A stretch of DNA of 42,952 bases from a virus. The translations under genes and the position numbers were made by a program. How positions within the stretch are numbered: position 1 is the stretch's first letter; every line of letters begins with the position of its first letter. The notes beneath the pieces were generated by a model, which did no database searches, had not been told where the DNA came from, and saw nothing but the letters and a program-made list of their open reading frames with translations. The stretch is taken from the IMG/VR virus record IMGVR_UViG_3300017788_000055, positions 1 through 42,952 of that record; one strand, written 5' to 3'. Positions 34,527 through 42,860 of the stretch are shown in pieces.

Positions 34527-35836
34527 CACTTACCCTTCTTTGATAATCTATTCAATCCGTCTTTCGCGCCTGGAACTTGTTCAGCATAAGAATCTGAAAC
34601 TAATTCTGCAATTGTTTCAAACATATCTTCTGAGAATTTATGATTGACTGCAGTGACTAGATATTTACCAGTTCGTTTCTTGTCTAGTTTTTTTCCTGCT
34701 TGTCCTGCAGATTCAAACATCGGAAATTCATATTCCACGATATCTCCAGCCTTGAGTTCAATATCCCCTGGAAGTGTGACCTTGATCTTGAAGTGATTGA
34801 GCATTACCATATGCATTGCTCTTGGCAATAACCAAAACTTTACATCGTTGCTTTTTTCAGACACTGAGTCATTGATTGACAGATATGTTCTGAAGAATGA
34901 TTCTTTCGAATCAAATAAACTTTGATCTTTTGGATTCTTGAATGAATTTACAGGCTTGAACTTATTGATCAAATTTCCTTGTGCTTCTGCAATGTTTAGA
35001 TTATAATCTGCAAACTCATAACTTTGATTGAACAGATCAATGAGCATTAGACGCGAAGAGAATGCACCGTTAGTAATTGATGTGAGCATATCAAAGTCAT
35101 TTAGAATGTCTAGATTATCGATAGAGTCTTTGTTATTTGCAGGGTCTCTATCTGTATTCTTGATTTCATATTTGAGTGTCTTATATGGCTTCTGTTTGAT
35201 GAGAGTTTGCAAAGAAGTTAGATTGAATCCGTTTTTATTCTCGAAAAAGAAATAACAAAATTTCTTTTGATCATATCCTCTTGCTGTTGCCCATTGAATT
35301 GCCTCAAATGGTCGATAGTTTGGTATAATGAAATCAAAATTACCAGAAGTGTTTTCTAATGAAGCAATTCGAGCAGGATCAACTTTGAGTTCTTGCGTTA
35401 GGATGTCAGAGACAACACCTCTAATCTTCGTCGACTTATATGCTTTGCTTACAAGCAACTGTTGAGATGTAATCATCTCATCCGAACAAAAATGCAAAAT
35501 ATAAGTTTGACCTGAATCTGTGCTTGGTGATCTCTTAGAAGTCTTGAATATTCTAAACATTCTTTCAAATGGTCTTCCAAGTCCAGGCTTATCTAAACCA
35601 ACTTTTAGATACTCATTTCCAACAAGATAAAAATTACTAAAGACATCATTACCATCATTGATCAAGATCTCACCATACATAACGCTGGAATAGAGATCTT
35701 GAAAGATCTGAAGTTCAACATAGATTTTTCTTAGATCTAAACTTTGTCCACCTGAATTGATGAGTTCCAAGGAATCAAATTTGAAATCCTTAGAACCAAA
35801 CATTCCATCTTGTGAAGTGCCTAATGATTCAGCCAT
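34526..35836 (-). CDS. gp27: Baseplate hub protein (gp27-like)
   Basis: The 436-residue product starts MAESLGTSQDGMFGSKDFKF. The pattern LQIFQDLYSSVMYGEILIND, a later FDFIIPNYRPFEAIQWATARGYD and a C-terminal GDIELKAGDIVEYEFPMFES with KYLVTAVNHKF is that of gp27-type hub proteins and their VgrG/gpD relatives. T4 gp27 is 391 residues. It would form the trimeric ring that carries the gp5 spike and contacts the tube. It overlaps the gp53 gene by 8 nt and shares one base with the spike gene downstream, so hub and spike are translationally coupled. Confidence 0.83.
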   Translation of the reverse strand: MAESLGTSQDGMFGSKDFKFDSLELINSGGQSLDLRKIYVELQIFQDLYSSVMYGEILINDGNDVFSNFYLVGNEYLKVGLDKPGLGRPFERMFRIFKTSKRSPSTDSGQTYILHFCSDEMITSQQLLVSKAYKSTKIRGVVSDILTQELKVDPARIASLENTSGNFDFIIPNYRPFEAIQWATARGYDQKKFCYFFFENKNGFNLTSLQTLIKQKPYKTLKYEIKNTDRDPANNKDSIDNLDILNDFDMLTSITNGAFSSRLMLIDLFNQSYEFADYNLNIAEAQGNLINKFKPVNSFKNPKDQSLFDSKESFFRTYLSINDSVSEKSNDVKFWLLPRAMHMVMLNHFKIKVTLPGDIELKAGDIVEYEFPMFESAGQAGKKLDKKRTGKYLVTAVNHKFSEDMFETIAELVSDSYAEQVPGAKDGLNRLSKKGK

Positions 35837-36509
35837 TTGACATCAATTGTCTAAATTCACGTTCAACTCTATCAACATATCTTGGATCAAGAAGTCGAAT
35901 TTTTCTTTTCTTTTCGTTTTCTTCTTGCTCAAATGTATAGATAGAGACTGCTTTATTTTTTACTGTAATTGTCACGGTATATGTCGGGTAAGTCACAACT
36001 TGACTTGAAATGGTCAAAGAAGAATCTGCATCTGTTGGAAGAGAAACAGTTTGAGATGCGATTGAGTTTGTTGTGTAATCTACAGAATATTCGCTGATAC
36101 GAGAAGATTCTGTTGTTTCATTTAGAATTACACCCTGAAATGCAGCAACTCGTTTTGTTTCTTTTTCATAATGATGAAGTGTAGATTTTGCTTGTTGAAT
36201 TGACATAGAGTATTTATTTTCTATAAACTGATCAAGAACTGCTGTCTTTAGTGGCCAATCGTAGTTTGGATTGAAGATGTTATTGAAGAGCAAAATGATC
36301 CAACTTCTGTATGAATTTCCATAAACTTTATATGCAAGCGTATCTGGTGTGTCTTCATCAACAATCAAATATTCATATGAAAGTTCTACGTTGTTTGCCA
36401 CATCTCTCAGAAAAGTATTTCGAGCAAAGATGTTTGTCACCGCATTGACATTGATTGTATTTTTGTCAAAGGTATATAATGTTTTTGGAAATGACTCAAA
36501 GTATTTCAT
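35829..36509 (-). CDS. gp53: Baseplate wedge protein gp53
   Basis: The 226-residue product carries the gp53 pattern: an N-terminal NIFARN...FLRDVANNVELSYEYLIVDEDTPDTLAYKVYGNSYRSWIILLFNNIFNPNYDWPL. In T4 the same arrangement reads PEELANAIYGN...YWVLLMCNDNYDPYYGW. T4 gp53 is 196 residues. It is a small wedge-closing protein. It shares a base with the gp48-like stop (TAATG) and overlaps the hub gene by 8 nt. The C-terminal third is Lys/Glu-rich and not recognisable. Confidence 0.88.
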   Translation of the reverse strand: MKYFESFPKTLYTFDKNTINVNAVTNIFARNTFLRDVANNVELSYEYLIVDEDTPDTLAYKVYGNSYRSWIILLFNNIFNPNYDWPLKTAVLDQFIENKYSMSIQQAKSTLHHYEKETKRVAAFQGVILNETTESSRISEYSVDYTTNSIASQTVSLPTDADSSLTISSQVVTYPTYTVTITVKNKAVSIYTFEQEENEKKRKIRLLDPRYVDRVEREFRQLMSNG

Positions 36510-37720
36510 TAGAATCCTTCGTCGATAAGTTTCTTGTGCAAAATTTCGACTTCTTTGAATCGAAGTTGCATACTAATTTCTACTGGCATACCATCTTTGA
36601 ATGCTGTCCATTGACCTGCACTACCATAGTTTACATCGATGCCTTGTAGTACGCAAGTTGAGAGTCGTGGAATAGCAGTATTACGATATGGTCCAACCAT
36701 AAATTCAATATCAAACTCTGATGGTGGAATAAAATATCTTCCATTATTAGTTGTTGGAACTTCTGGCGCAGCAAAAAATCTAAATTTCTTGATAATCTCT
36801 CTTATTGCTTCTGCTTCTCGTTCGTTTCTTGGTGCAAATTTGAAATCAAACATGAACTCTCTGTGCTGTATATTCTTGAATAACAGCTCAACTTGAGGAT
36901 TGAGAGCTAATCCAGCAGAGAATAGTAGAACGTCTGTAATTCCAGCACCAAAATTTCCTGTTTTCTCAGCAATCAAACCACCAATTTCAGCTAATCCTCC
37001 TTTGTTCGTTGTTCCTCCAGGAGTTCCTCCGCCACCTAATCCAAATACATTACCAACATCAGCGGCGATATTCTTTACACCACCTGATAGTGAAGAACCA
37101 GCGGCTGCAGCTAATCCAGTTTTACCTAAAGCAGCTGTCAAACTAACTTGATCATAGTCATTCACTAATTGCTGAGTGACTGTGTCTGGCATATAAAGAG
37201 AAATAGTTGCAGCTGCACGACGAGTTTTTCGACTCAAATCAATTGCACTTACAATTACACCTGATGCGACAACACCAAGTGCACCAGCTGCAGCCTCACC
37301 TGCTAGTCTTACTCCTGGGGTCAAATTTCCTTTAGTTGCTTCTGACGCTGCAGCACCAATATCTCCAGCATTTTCAAACAAACCTTCGGCTGTTTTTATA
37401 ACACCAAGTGCAACTGTTGCTTGTCCAACATTCGATATTGGATTTACGGCACCCGCTCCAGTTCCACCAGCTCTGTTTGTATCTGCAAATGATAAAACGT
37501 TTTGAGTTTTGACTTGATAATCAGATTTTTGCTGAATACACGGAATAAACTTTATCCAATGGAGATGTCGATCTGTGTTTCCAACGTTTAGTGGAAATCG
37601 AAGATCATCAAACTTGAATGGATTTTTGATTAGGCTTTTTTGCACTCCTGTCGGTGCTTTGCTCACAGTCATCTGAGCATTACGTTTTGCATCTGCAGGA
37701 ACAGCTTGTTGATTTGCCAT
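36509..37720 (-). CDS. gp48: Baseplate tail-tube cap protein gp48
   Basis: The 403-residue product has a conserved N-terminal RFPLNVGNTDRHLHWIKFIP, a long Ala/Gly-rich middle (about residues 105-260) including A-T-I-S-L-Y-M-P-D-T-V, and a conserved C-terminal NPQVELLFKNIQHREFMFDF followed by KFAPRNEREAEAIREIIKKF. That C-terminal pattern marks the gp48/gp54-like tube initiation family. T4 gp48 is 364 residues. It starts the minus-strand baseplate operon and is divergent from gp4, only 22 nt away. Its promoter must lie inside gp4; CCTAAATA at 37785-37792 is a weak candidate. Confidence 0.8.
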   Translation of the reverse strand: MANQQAVPADAKRNAQMTVSKAPTGVQKSLIKNPFKFDDLRFPLNVGNTDRHLHWIKFIPCIQQKSDYQVKTQNVLSFADTNRAGGTGAGAVNPISNVGQATVALGVIKTAEGLFENAGDIGAAASEATKGNLTPGVRLAGEAAAGALGVVASGVIVSAIDLSRKTRRAAATISLYMPDTVTQQLVNDYDQVSLTAALGKTGLAAAAGSSLSGGVKNIAADVGNVFGLGGGGTPGGTTNKGGLAEIGGLIAEKTGNFGAGITDVLLFSAGLALNPQVELLFKNIQHREFMFDFKFAPRNEREAEAIREIIKKFRFFAAPEVPTTNNGRYFIPPSEFDIEFMVGPYRNTAIPRLSTCVLQGIDVNYGSAGQWTAFKDGMPVEISMQLRFKEVEILHKKLIDEGF

Positions 37721-37730
37721 TTAGAGACCC

Positions 37731-37738
37731 TATAAATA
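37731..37738 (+). promoter_or_regulatory. T4-type late promoter, exact TATAAATA (CT)
   Basis: The plus strand reads TATAAATACT, the T4 late core with its preferred flank, inside the 22-bp divergent gap. The gp4 ATG begins 5 nt after the core, where T4 late transcription would start. The gp4 message would be leaderless or nearly so. Confidence 0.65.
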
Positions 37739-37742
37739 CTTG

Positions 37743-38177
37743 ATGGCTTACAGTGGTAAATTCAGTCCGAAAAATACCAATAAATATTTAGGTGACCCCA
37801 CGAACATATGGTATCGATCGTTATGGGAACGCCGAGTAATGGTGCACCTAGACGAAAACCCAAACGTGACAGAGTGGGCGAACGAAGAAATCATTATTCC
37901 ATATTTATCGCCTGTAGACAATCATTGGCATCGGTATTTCCCAGACTTCTTCGTTCGTGTGAGAAATAAAACAGGAGTTTCGGAGGCAATGATTCTAGAA
38001 GTGAAACCTAAGAGTCAGTCGGTTCCTCCGCAAAAGAAGAGCAAGATCACTCGACGATATATCAACGAAGTGATGACTTGGGGTGTAAATGAAGCCAAGT
38101 GGAAGGCTGCGAATAGTTATTGTAATGAACGAGGCTGGAAGTTTAGAGTAATTACAGAAGACGATCTAGGAATCTAA
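37743..38177 (+). CDS. gp4: Head completion protein gp4
   Basis: The 144-residue product starts MAYSGKFSPKNTNKYLGDP and matches T4 gp4 closely in layout (MAYSGKW...KYRGDP, YRSNWE, IPYF, then a basic C-terminal half with MNEVMTWGVNEAKWKAA and FRVITEDDL). The motif R-Y-F-P-D-F-F-V and the later I-L-E-V-K-P-K fit the TnsA/nuclease-like fold proposed for gp4. The ATG at 37743 is preferred to the TTG one codon upstream because it reproduces the T4 N-terminus. It overlaps the next gene as TAATG. It finishes the packaged head before tail joining. Confidence 0.92.
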   Translation: MAYSGKFSPKNTNKYLGDPTNIWYRSLWERRVMVHLDENPNVTEWANEEIIIPYLSPVDNHWHRYFPDFFVRVRNKTGVSEAMILEVKPKSQSVPPQKKSKITRRYINEVMTWGVNEAKWKAANSYCNERGWKFRVITEDDLGI

Positions 38178-38728
38178 TGTCGCAATCGCTAATTGATAAG
38201 GTCAATGCTCAACTCGCCGCCTCTGGTATCAAGCCAAGAACAGCGGCGGCGCAAGCATGGCTACGCGATAAAGTCTCGGCTCTTCGAATGCCGACAAATC
38301 GCTCGAATCTTCTAAACGATGCAAAGCGAATCTCAGGAAAAGCATTCGTCGGAAGAATGTATTTCTATCACTACGATCCGAAACTCAAAGATGTTCTTCC
38401 TGTCTACGATAAGTTTCCGTTGGTGATTCCGATGGAAATGTATGCCGATGGCTTCCTCGGAATGAATCTGCACTATCTCGATCCAGGAAGTCGTCTGGCT
38501 CTTCTCAATCGATTGTACGATTTTGTAAACAACGATAAATATGACGATACGACTCGATTCAATCTTTCTTATGATTTATTGGCTTCTTCAAGAAGGTATA
38601 AGTTGTTCGAGCCTTGTATAAAGAGATATCTGCTGAATCACATTCGTTCCTCTCTGATCTATATTGAACCTGATAACTGGGAAACGGCGATATTCCTACC
38701 TACAGAAAAGATGGTGTATAAGAAGTAA
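38177..38728 (+). CDS. Conserved T4-like protein of unknown function
   Basis: The 183-residue product starts MSQSLIDKVNAQLAASGIKP. Its core GRMYFYHYDPKLKDVLPVYD and FPLVIPMEMYADGFLGMNLHYL, then RFNLSYDLL and a basic F-E-P-C-I-K-R-Y-L-L-N-H-I, are a pattern I associate with a conserved small protein in T4-like cyanophages. It lies between gp4 and a tube protein with one-base overlaps on both sides. T4 has gene 2 (DNA-end protector) beside gene 4, so a gp2-like role is possible, but I see no sequence proof. Basic patches (KRISGK, RRYK) would suit nucleic acid binding. Confidence 0.75.
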   Translation: MSQSLIDKVNAQLAASGIKPRTAAAQAWLRDKVSALRMPTNRSNLLNDAKRISGKAFVGRMYFYHYDPKLKDVLPVYDKFPLVIPMEMYADGFLGMNLHYLDPGSRLALLNRLYDFVNNDKYDDTTRFNLSYDLLASSRRYKLFEPCIKRYLLNHIRSSLIYIEPDNWETAIFLPTEKMVYKK

Positions 38729-39477
38729 TGTTCAAAGTTTCTGACTTTCTAAATCATTTTGAGAAACATAACGATTTTGCGAGAGCATCAAGATTTGAGG
38801 TTCGCATTGCACCACCAACAGGAATTGCCGACCTCGCTACACTTGATCTTCGCTTTCAGTGCGAAACAACTGAATTCCCTTCTTACAGTGTAAATGCAAT
38901 TGATAACAGATATTATGGAGTCCCTGAGCCGATTGCAGCCAGCCCCGTTGCCTTTGGTGATATTACGCTCAATTTTATCTGCGCTGGTGATATGTGGGAA
39001 AAGAAATTGTTCGATCGTTGGATGAATGGTATCATTCCAATCAATAATTATAATCCTCGATATAAAGACGAATATATCTCTTCTCAGATCGAGATCTGTC
39101 AGTTTGATGGTGTTGCAACAAGCGAGAGTATCGCAACTCAAACTTCGCAAAAAACATATTCGGTGATCCTATTTTCTGCATTTCCGATTTCTATCGGAAC
39201 TCTTGCACTCAATTGGGCGGGTGATGAGATTCACCGCCTTCCAGTGACTTTTAGATACGACTATTGGCTCCCTGGAAACTTCAATACAGCATTGCCTGCA
39301 TCTGAACAACCAAAACCATCTCAGAATAGACCAAATGGTTCTACACCACCAACAGGAACAGGAAGCAGAGGACAAACACCAACAACGCCTCCAGTAACAG
39401 CGCCAGTGATAAAACCAAAACCAATCAAAGGTGGTGGTGGAAAATTTGCTGGTGGTGGTGCAACTGGAAGATGGTAA
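38728..39477 (+). CDS. Tail tube-family protein (gp54/gp19-like)
   Basis: The 249-residue product starts MFKVSDFLNHFEKHNDFARA and has the tube-family pattern LRFQCETTEFPSYSVNAIDN, KLFDRWMNGI, a NPRYKDEYISSQIEICQFD region and HRLPVTFRYDYW at about residue 170. T4 gp54 (320 residues) initiates the tube and gp19 (163) polymerises it. The gene context, next to hub-assembly genes, favours an initiator. The last 60 residues are a low-complexity Pro/Thr/Gly tail (PPTGTGSRGQTPTTPPVTAP), unusual for this family and another proline-rich segment in this phage. Confidence 0.75.
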   Translation: MFKVSDFLNHFEKHNDFARASRFEVRIAPPTGIADLATLDLRFQCETTEFPSYSVNAIDNRYYGVPEPIAASPVAFGDITLNFICAGDMWEKKLFDRWMNGIIPINNYNPRYKDEYISSQIEICQFDGVATSESIATQTSQKTYSVILFSAFPISIGTLALNWAGDEIHRLPVTFRYDYWLPGNFNTALPASEQPKPSQNRPNGSTPPTGTGSRGQTPTTPPVTAPVIKPKPIKGGGGKFAGGGATGRW

Positions 39478-39497
39478 TCTAAACTATGGAGTAAATT

Positions 39498-40217
39498 ATG
39501 CCTTTACCAAAAATTGAACATCCAATTCATGAAGTGTATTTGAAGTCATTAGATAAGAAAGTTCGTTATCGACCGTTTCTAGTCAAGGAAGAAAAACTTC
39601 TTCTTATGGCAAAAGAATCAGAGGACTTGCAAGACATTCTAAAAACAATCAAACAGATCATCTCAAATTGTTGTTTAGATGATATTGATGTTGAGTCACT
39701 TCCGATCTTCGATGTCGAAATGTTTTTTATACATCTAAGAATCAACTCCGTTGGCGAAACATCAGAATTGATGTATACATGTGCTCATGTTGTAAATGAA
39801 GAACCATGCAATCATGTTGTTGAGTTCGCACTTGATTTGAAAAATATCAAATATCGATTTAGCGAAGAACACAATAAGATTGTTCCTCTCACGAAAGATA
39901 TTGGTGTATGTATGAAATATCCTTCGTTGAATTTGCCGCAATCTGCTCTTGATGAGAAGTTTCAAGATGGAGGTTACGAAATTATTTCAGAATATCTTGA
40001 TTACATTTATGATGAAAATCAAACTTATAAGACTGAGGATATTAGCAAAGAAGAATTATCAGCATTTTTTGATGATTTATCTCTTGAACAAGTGAAGGCG
40101 ATAAAACAGTTTTTTATAACAACTCCTTCAGTTGTCCTTGAACAAGACATTACATGCCCAAAGTGCAGTAATAATCATCATATGGTTTTGGAGGGCATTC
40201 TAAATTTTTTCGAATGA
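39498..40217 (+). CDS. gp26: Baseplate hub assembly protein gp26-like
   Basis: The 239-residue product starts MPLPKIEHPIHEVYLKSLDK and matches the T4 baseplate protein family (gp26, PF12322-type): VRYRPFLVKEEKLLLMAKE, a central LPIFDVEMFFIHLRINSVGE, then C-terminal D-I-T-C-P-K-C-S and NFFE. Four Cys residues (CAHVVNEEPCNH, CPKC) look like a zinc site. A GGAG ribosome-binding site lies 8 nt before the ATG. The stop overlaps the next gene as ATGA, and a -1 slippery heptamer (40205-40211) precedes the stop. The pair stands directly before a tape-measure-like gene, the classic place for tail assembly chaperones. Confidence 0.83.
   Translation: MPLPKIEHPIHEVYLKSLDKKVRYRPFLVKEEKLLLMAKESEDLQDILKTIKQIISNCCLDDIDVESLPIFDVEMFFIHLRINSVGETSELMYTCAHVVNEEPCNHVVEFALDLKNIKYRFSEEHNKIVPLTKDIGVCMKYPSLNLPQSALDEKFQDGGYEIISEYLDYIYDENQTYKTEDISKEELSAFFDDLSLEQVKAIKQFFITTPSVVLEQDITCPKCSNNHHMVLEGILNFFE
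40205..40211 (+). other. Candidate -1 ribosomal frameshift site TTTTTTC
   Basis: The sequence reads T TTT TTC in the frame of the gp26-like gene, two codons before its TGA. A -1 slip here would continue as ...N-F-F-R-M-T-L-G, entering the frame of the 40214-40408 gene and making a fused protein. No stimulating structure was identified by eye. Confidence 0.5.
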
Positions 40218-40408
40218 CGCTTGGTTATGATAATCTGAAGAACTATTATTCCACGAATTTTACTTTGATGCAACACCACAAATATTCGTTGACGGAATTA
40301 GATAATCTAATTCCTTGGGAAAAACAGATTTATGTGAAATTGTTAGAACATCATATAAAAGAACAGAACGAAAGACTCAAATTAGCACAGGCTCAAAGAC
40401 GTAGATGA
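40214..40408 (+). CDS. gp51: gp51-like hub assembly protein
   Basis: The 64-residue product starts MTLGYDNLKNYYSTNFTLMQ and has the pattern F-T-L-M-Q-H-H-K-Y-S-L-T-E-L-D-N-L-I-P-W-E that I associate with gp51-like hub assembly proteins of T4 relatives. It lies in the -1 frame to the gp26-like gene with an ATGA overlap, and overlaps the next gene the same way. It can be made by reinitiation or as the tail of a frameshift fusion. T4 gp51 is about 249 residues, so this is a short form if the call is right. Confidence 0.68.
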   Translation: MTLGYDNLKNYYSTNFTLMQHHKYSLTELDNLIPWEKQIYVKLLEHHIKEQNERLKLAQAQRRR

Positions 40409-42807
40409 AAAGTAATATCTCAGATAAAGACATCAAGAAACTTCGTGAATTTTTGAAGCGAGATGAACAGGATAACAAAAGTCCCAAAGTTCTTGAGAGA
40501 GCATTACAAGATCTTGAGCCTAAGATAAAAGATTTGAGTTTGATTGAAAAAATCAAAAAGAGAAGAGAAGTCCAAGAACAGTGGCAAATCGCAACTCAAA
40601 AAACAACTGGTCTTATGTCAGGATTTCTTGAAGGATTGGTTGGTAAAGATTTAGGTAGAGTTCTTTCTAAGAAATTAGCCAAGGCAGATGACGAACAGGT
40701 AAAAAAAGCTGAAGAGTTTTTCAAGAAATTTCAAAAAAGTGAGTCAAAAAAAGATTCGGTTACTGCAAAAAAGACAGATCGTAATAAAGATTTATCATCA
40801 ATCAAGAAATCTGTTCTCAATATACAGCGTGATGTTACAATTATAAAAAAAGCAATGACAGGAAAGTCTAACCCAGAAGTCAAGTCTCAATATTACTTCG
40901 ATGAAAGAATGGCTGGTGGTGGAAGATATAAAGATAAAGAAACAAATAAAATTGTAAGTAAAGACGTAGCACTAAAGAGTAGAAGTGAGAGTCTGTCTAA
41001 AGCAATTGCTGCCACTGATGAAGATCCAATGATTCGTCTTGCAGATACAGTTGATCAAATCTGGAAAAGTCTCGGTGAATCGACAAGGGGTGAAAAGACA
41101 GTACATGAACGATTAGGTGAGATTGACACAGGTGGAGGCGGTGGATTTGGGCTTCCAAGTTTTGATATGCTCAAAAAACTTGGTGGAGGATTGCGTAGAG
41201 TTGGTCAAGGCGCAGTAAAAATCGCATCAAAAGTGGGTGGTGCACTCAAAACTGTGGGTGGGAAGATTGCAACTGCAGTTGGTGGAGTTGCTGCTGGAGC
41301 ATCAGCAGTTGGAGCAAAGGCTACTGCGAAAGCAGGAGAAGTTGCTGCGAAAGCTGCAGCGAAAGCAGTTGCATCAAAAGAAGTTATCAAGAGAATTGCA
41401 ACTAAAGTTCTTCAGAGCACAGTACTCAAAACAGCAGGTAAAAGTATTCCATTGATTGGTGCAGCTGTTGGTGGGTTTTTCGCAGTAAAGAAATTGCTAG
41501 AAGGTGATAAAGTTGGTGCAGGTCTTGAGGCTGTAAGTGGTCTTGGATCAGCAGCAACAGCAATACCTGCTGCAGTTGCCTCAGCAACAAGAGATGTATA
41601 TCAGGGTGTATATGGAAGTTTTCCTGAAGATGATCCTGAAGCAGGATCAAGAATAAAAGAACTCAAGGATGTTGTAACAGAAGTTGCAACAACTATGATT
41701 AGTGGAAAGAAACAAGATGATAAATCATCAGGTGCACCTGGAAAACCTCCAGCAGCTGGAGCTCCTGTGGATACAAAAACACCAACACCATCAACAAGTT
41801 CCACAACTCCATCTCAAATAACTCCAGCTCCAGCTCCAGCAGCAGAACCATCTTTATTTGATAAAGCATCATCTATTGTTGATCAAGCAAAAATCAATGT
41901 TGGATCTGCAGTATCAAGTGCAGTTTCTAGCGTGAAGAGCTTCTTTGGCATGGGCGCATCAGGAAATGATCTTGCCAAGTATGTTAGATTGAAAGATGGT
42001 AGTGTAAATTTGAATGGACTAAATCCTCAAATGAAAGAAAGACTCGCAGGACTTGCAAAAGAATACAACGAAAAAACTGGACAAAAAATTCAAATCAATT
42101 CTGGATATCGTAGTCCAGAAGAACAAGCGGCTCTATATGCTAAAATTGGTCCACCGAATGCCGCACCACCAGGAAGAAGTCGTCATGAAAGTGGATTAGC
42201 CATTGATATGAATTCAGCTGATGCAAATAAAGCAACTGAACTTGGATTGATGGCAAAGTATGGATTCACTCGCCCTGTGCGCGGAGAAACCTGGCATGTT
42301 GAGCCAATTGAATCTGCAAAACGTGGACCAACACCAGATAATCCATACAAACCAGGTGCTCCTGTTGCTGTAGCAAATAACGGTAAGGTTGCTTCACCAG
42401 AAACTGGATCTAAACCACCAGCGAGTGTTGCTCCACCAAGTGTTGCTGATTCAGGTGCTTCTGGTTCTGCCATGGCTTCTGCAACACCAGCACCTTCACA
42501 AACTGGTCCACTAACTGCTCAAAGTGCACCAGAAACACCAAGTCTTGATTTGAAACCAATTACAAGTGATCTTGGAGCATCTGTTCAACAACAAAGTGAT
42601 ATGTTGGCATCAAATCAAATGGCAATGCAAGCACCACAGGCTCCAGTTGTTGTGAACAATAGCGCACCATCACAACCAAATCCAGCGGCGACACCAAAAC
42701 AAACTATTCCAAGAGCAGATGCAAGACCGTCTGACAGTTCGTTCATGCGTGCACTTGCAAAAGACTTTGCACATCCAACTGCGTTTACAACAGTATCAAT
42801 GACGTGA
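40405..42807 (+). CDS. Tape-measure-like tail protein with M15 (VanY-type) peptidase domain
   Basis: The 800-residue product starts MKSNISDKDIKKLREFLKRD. It has charged helical regions to about residue 250, a Gly/Ala-rich hydrophobic stretch (about 275-395) able to span or insert into a membrane, a Pro/Thr/Ser linker (about 445-485), and a D-alanyl-D-alanine carboxypeptidase-type domain at about 525-635. The latter has S-x-H-x-x-G-x-A-x-D (His594, Asp601) and W-H-V-E (His631, Glu633), the M15 zinc triad and catalytic Glu. A Pro/Ser/Ala-rich tail follows. Position just after the gp26/gp51-like chaperone pair supports a tape-measure or hub role (T4 gp29 place). The enzyme may help tail penetration by cutting cell-wall peptides. 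Confidence 0.8.
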   Translation: MKSNISDKDIKKLREFLKRDEQDNKSPKVLERALQDLEPKIKDLSLIEKIKKRREVQEQWQIATQKTTGLMSGFLEGLVGKDLGRVLSKKLAKADDEQVKKAEEFFKKFQKSESKKDSVTAKKTDRNKDLSSIKKSVLNIQRDVTIIKKAMTGKSNPEVKSQYYFDERMAGGGRYKDKETNKIVSKDVALKSRSESLSKAIAATDEDPMIRLADTVDQIWKSLGESTRGEKTVHERLGEIDTGGGGGFGLPSFDMLKKLGGGLRRVGQGAVKIASKVGGALKTVGGKIATAVGGVAAGASAVGAKATAKAGEVAAKAAAKAVASKEVIKRIATKVLQSTVLKTAGKSIPLIGAAVGGFFAVKKLLEGDKVGAGLEAVSGLGSAATAIPAAVASATRDVYQGVYGSFPEDDPEAGSRIKELKDVVTEVATTMISGKKQDDKSSGAPGKPPAAGAPVDTKTPTPSTSSTTPSQITPAPAPAAEPSLFDKASSIVDQAKINVGSAVSSAVSSVKSFFGMGASGNDLAKYVRLKDGSVNLNGLNPQMKERLAGLAKEYNEKTGQKIQINSGYRSPEEQAALYAKIGPPNAAPPGRSRHESGLAIDMNSADANKATELGLMAKYGFTRPVRGETWHVEPIESAKRGPTPDNPYKPGAPVAVANNGKVASPETGSKPPASVAPPSVADSGASGSAMASATPAPSQTGPLTAQSAPETPSLDLKPITSDLGASVQQQSDMLASNQMAMQAPQAPVVVNNSAPSQPNPAATPKQTIPRADARPSDSSFMRALAKDFAHPTAFTTVSMT

Positions 42808-42831
42808 AAAAAAGGCGCACCGAAGTGCGCC
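42807..42831 (-). terminator. Rho-independent terminator for the minus-strand gene from the right
   Basis: On the minus strand, GGCGCAC-TTCG-GTGCGCC forms a perfect 7-bp stem with a TTCG tetraloop, followed by seven T. The T-run is the complement of the A-run that starts at the last base of the stop codon of the plus-strand gene (42805-42807). Its U-tract faces left, so it stops transcription of the gene at 42861 onward. Confidence 0.9.
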
Positions 42832-42860
42832 TGAAAACATCTACGGTTTTCTAAAAGAAA

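Noticed and set aside
42831-42857. Second hairpin GAAAAC...GTTTTC as a plus-strand terminator
   Set aside because: The stem is short and AT-rich and has no T-run after it on the plus strand; only the GGCGCAC stem on the minus strand has a full terminator layout.
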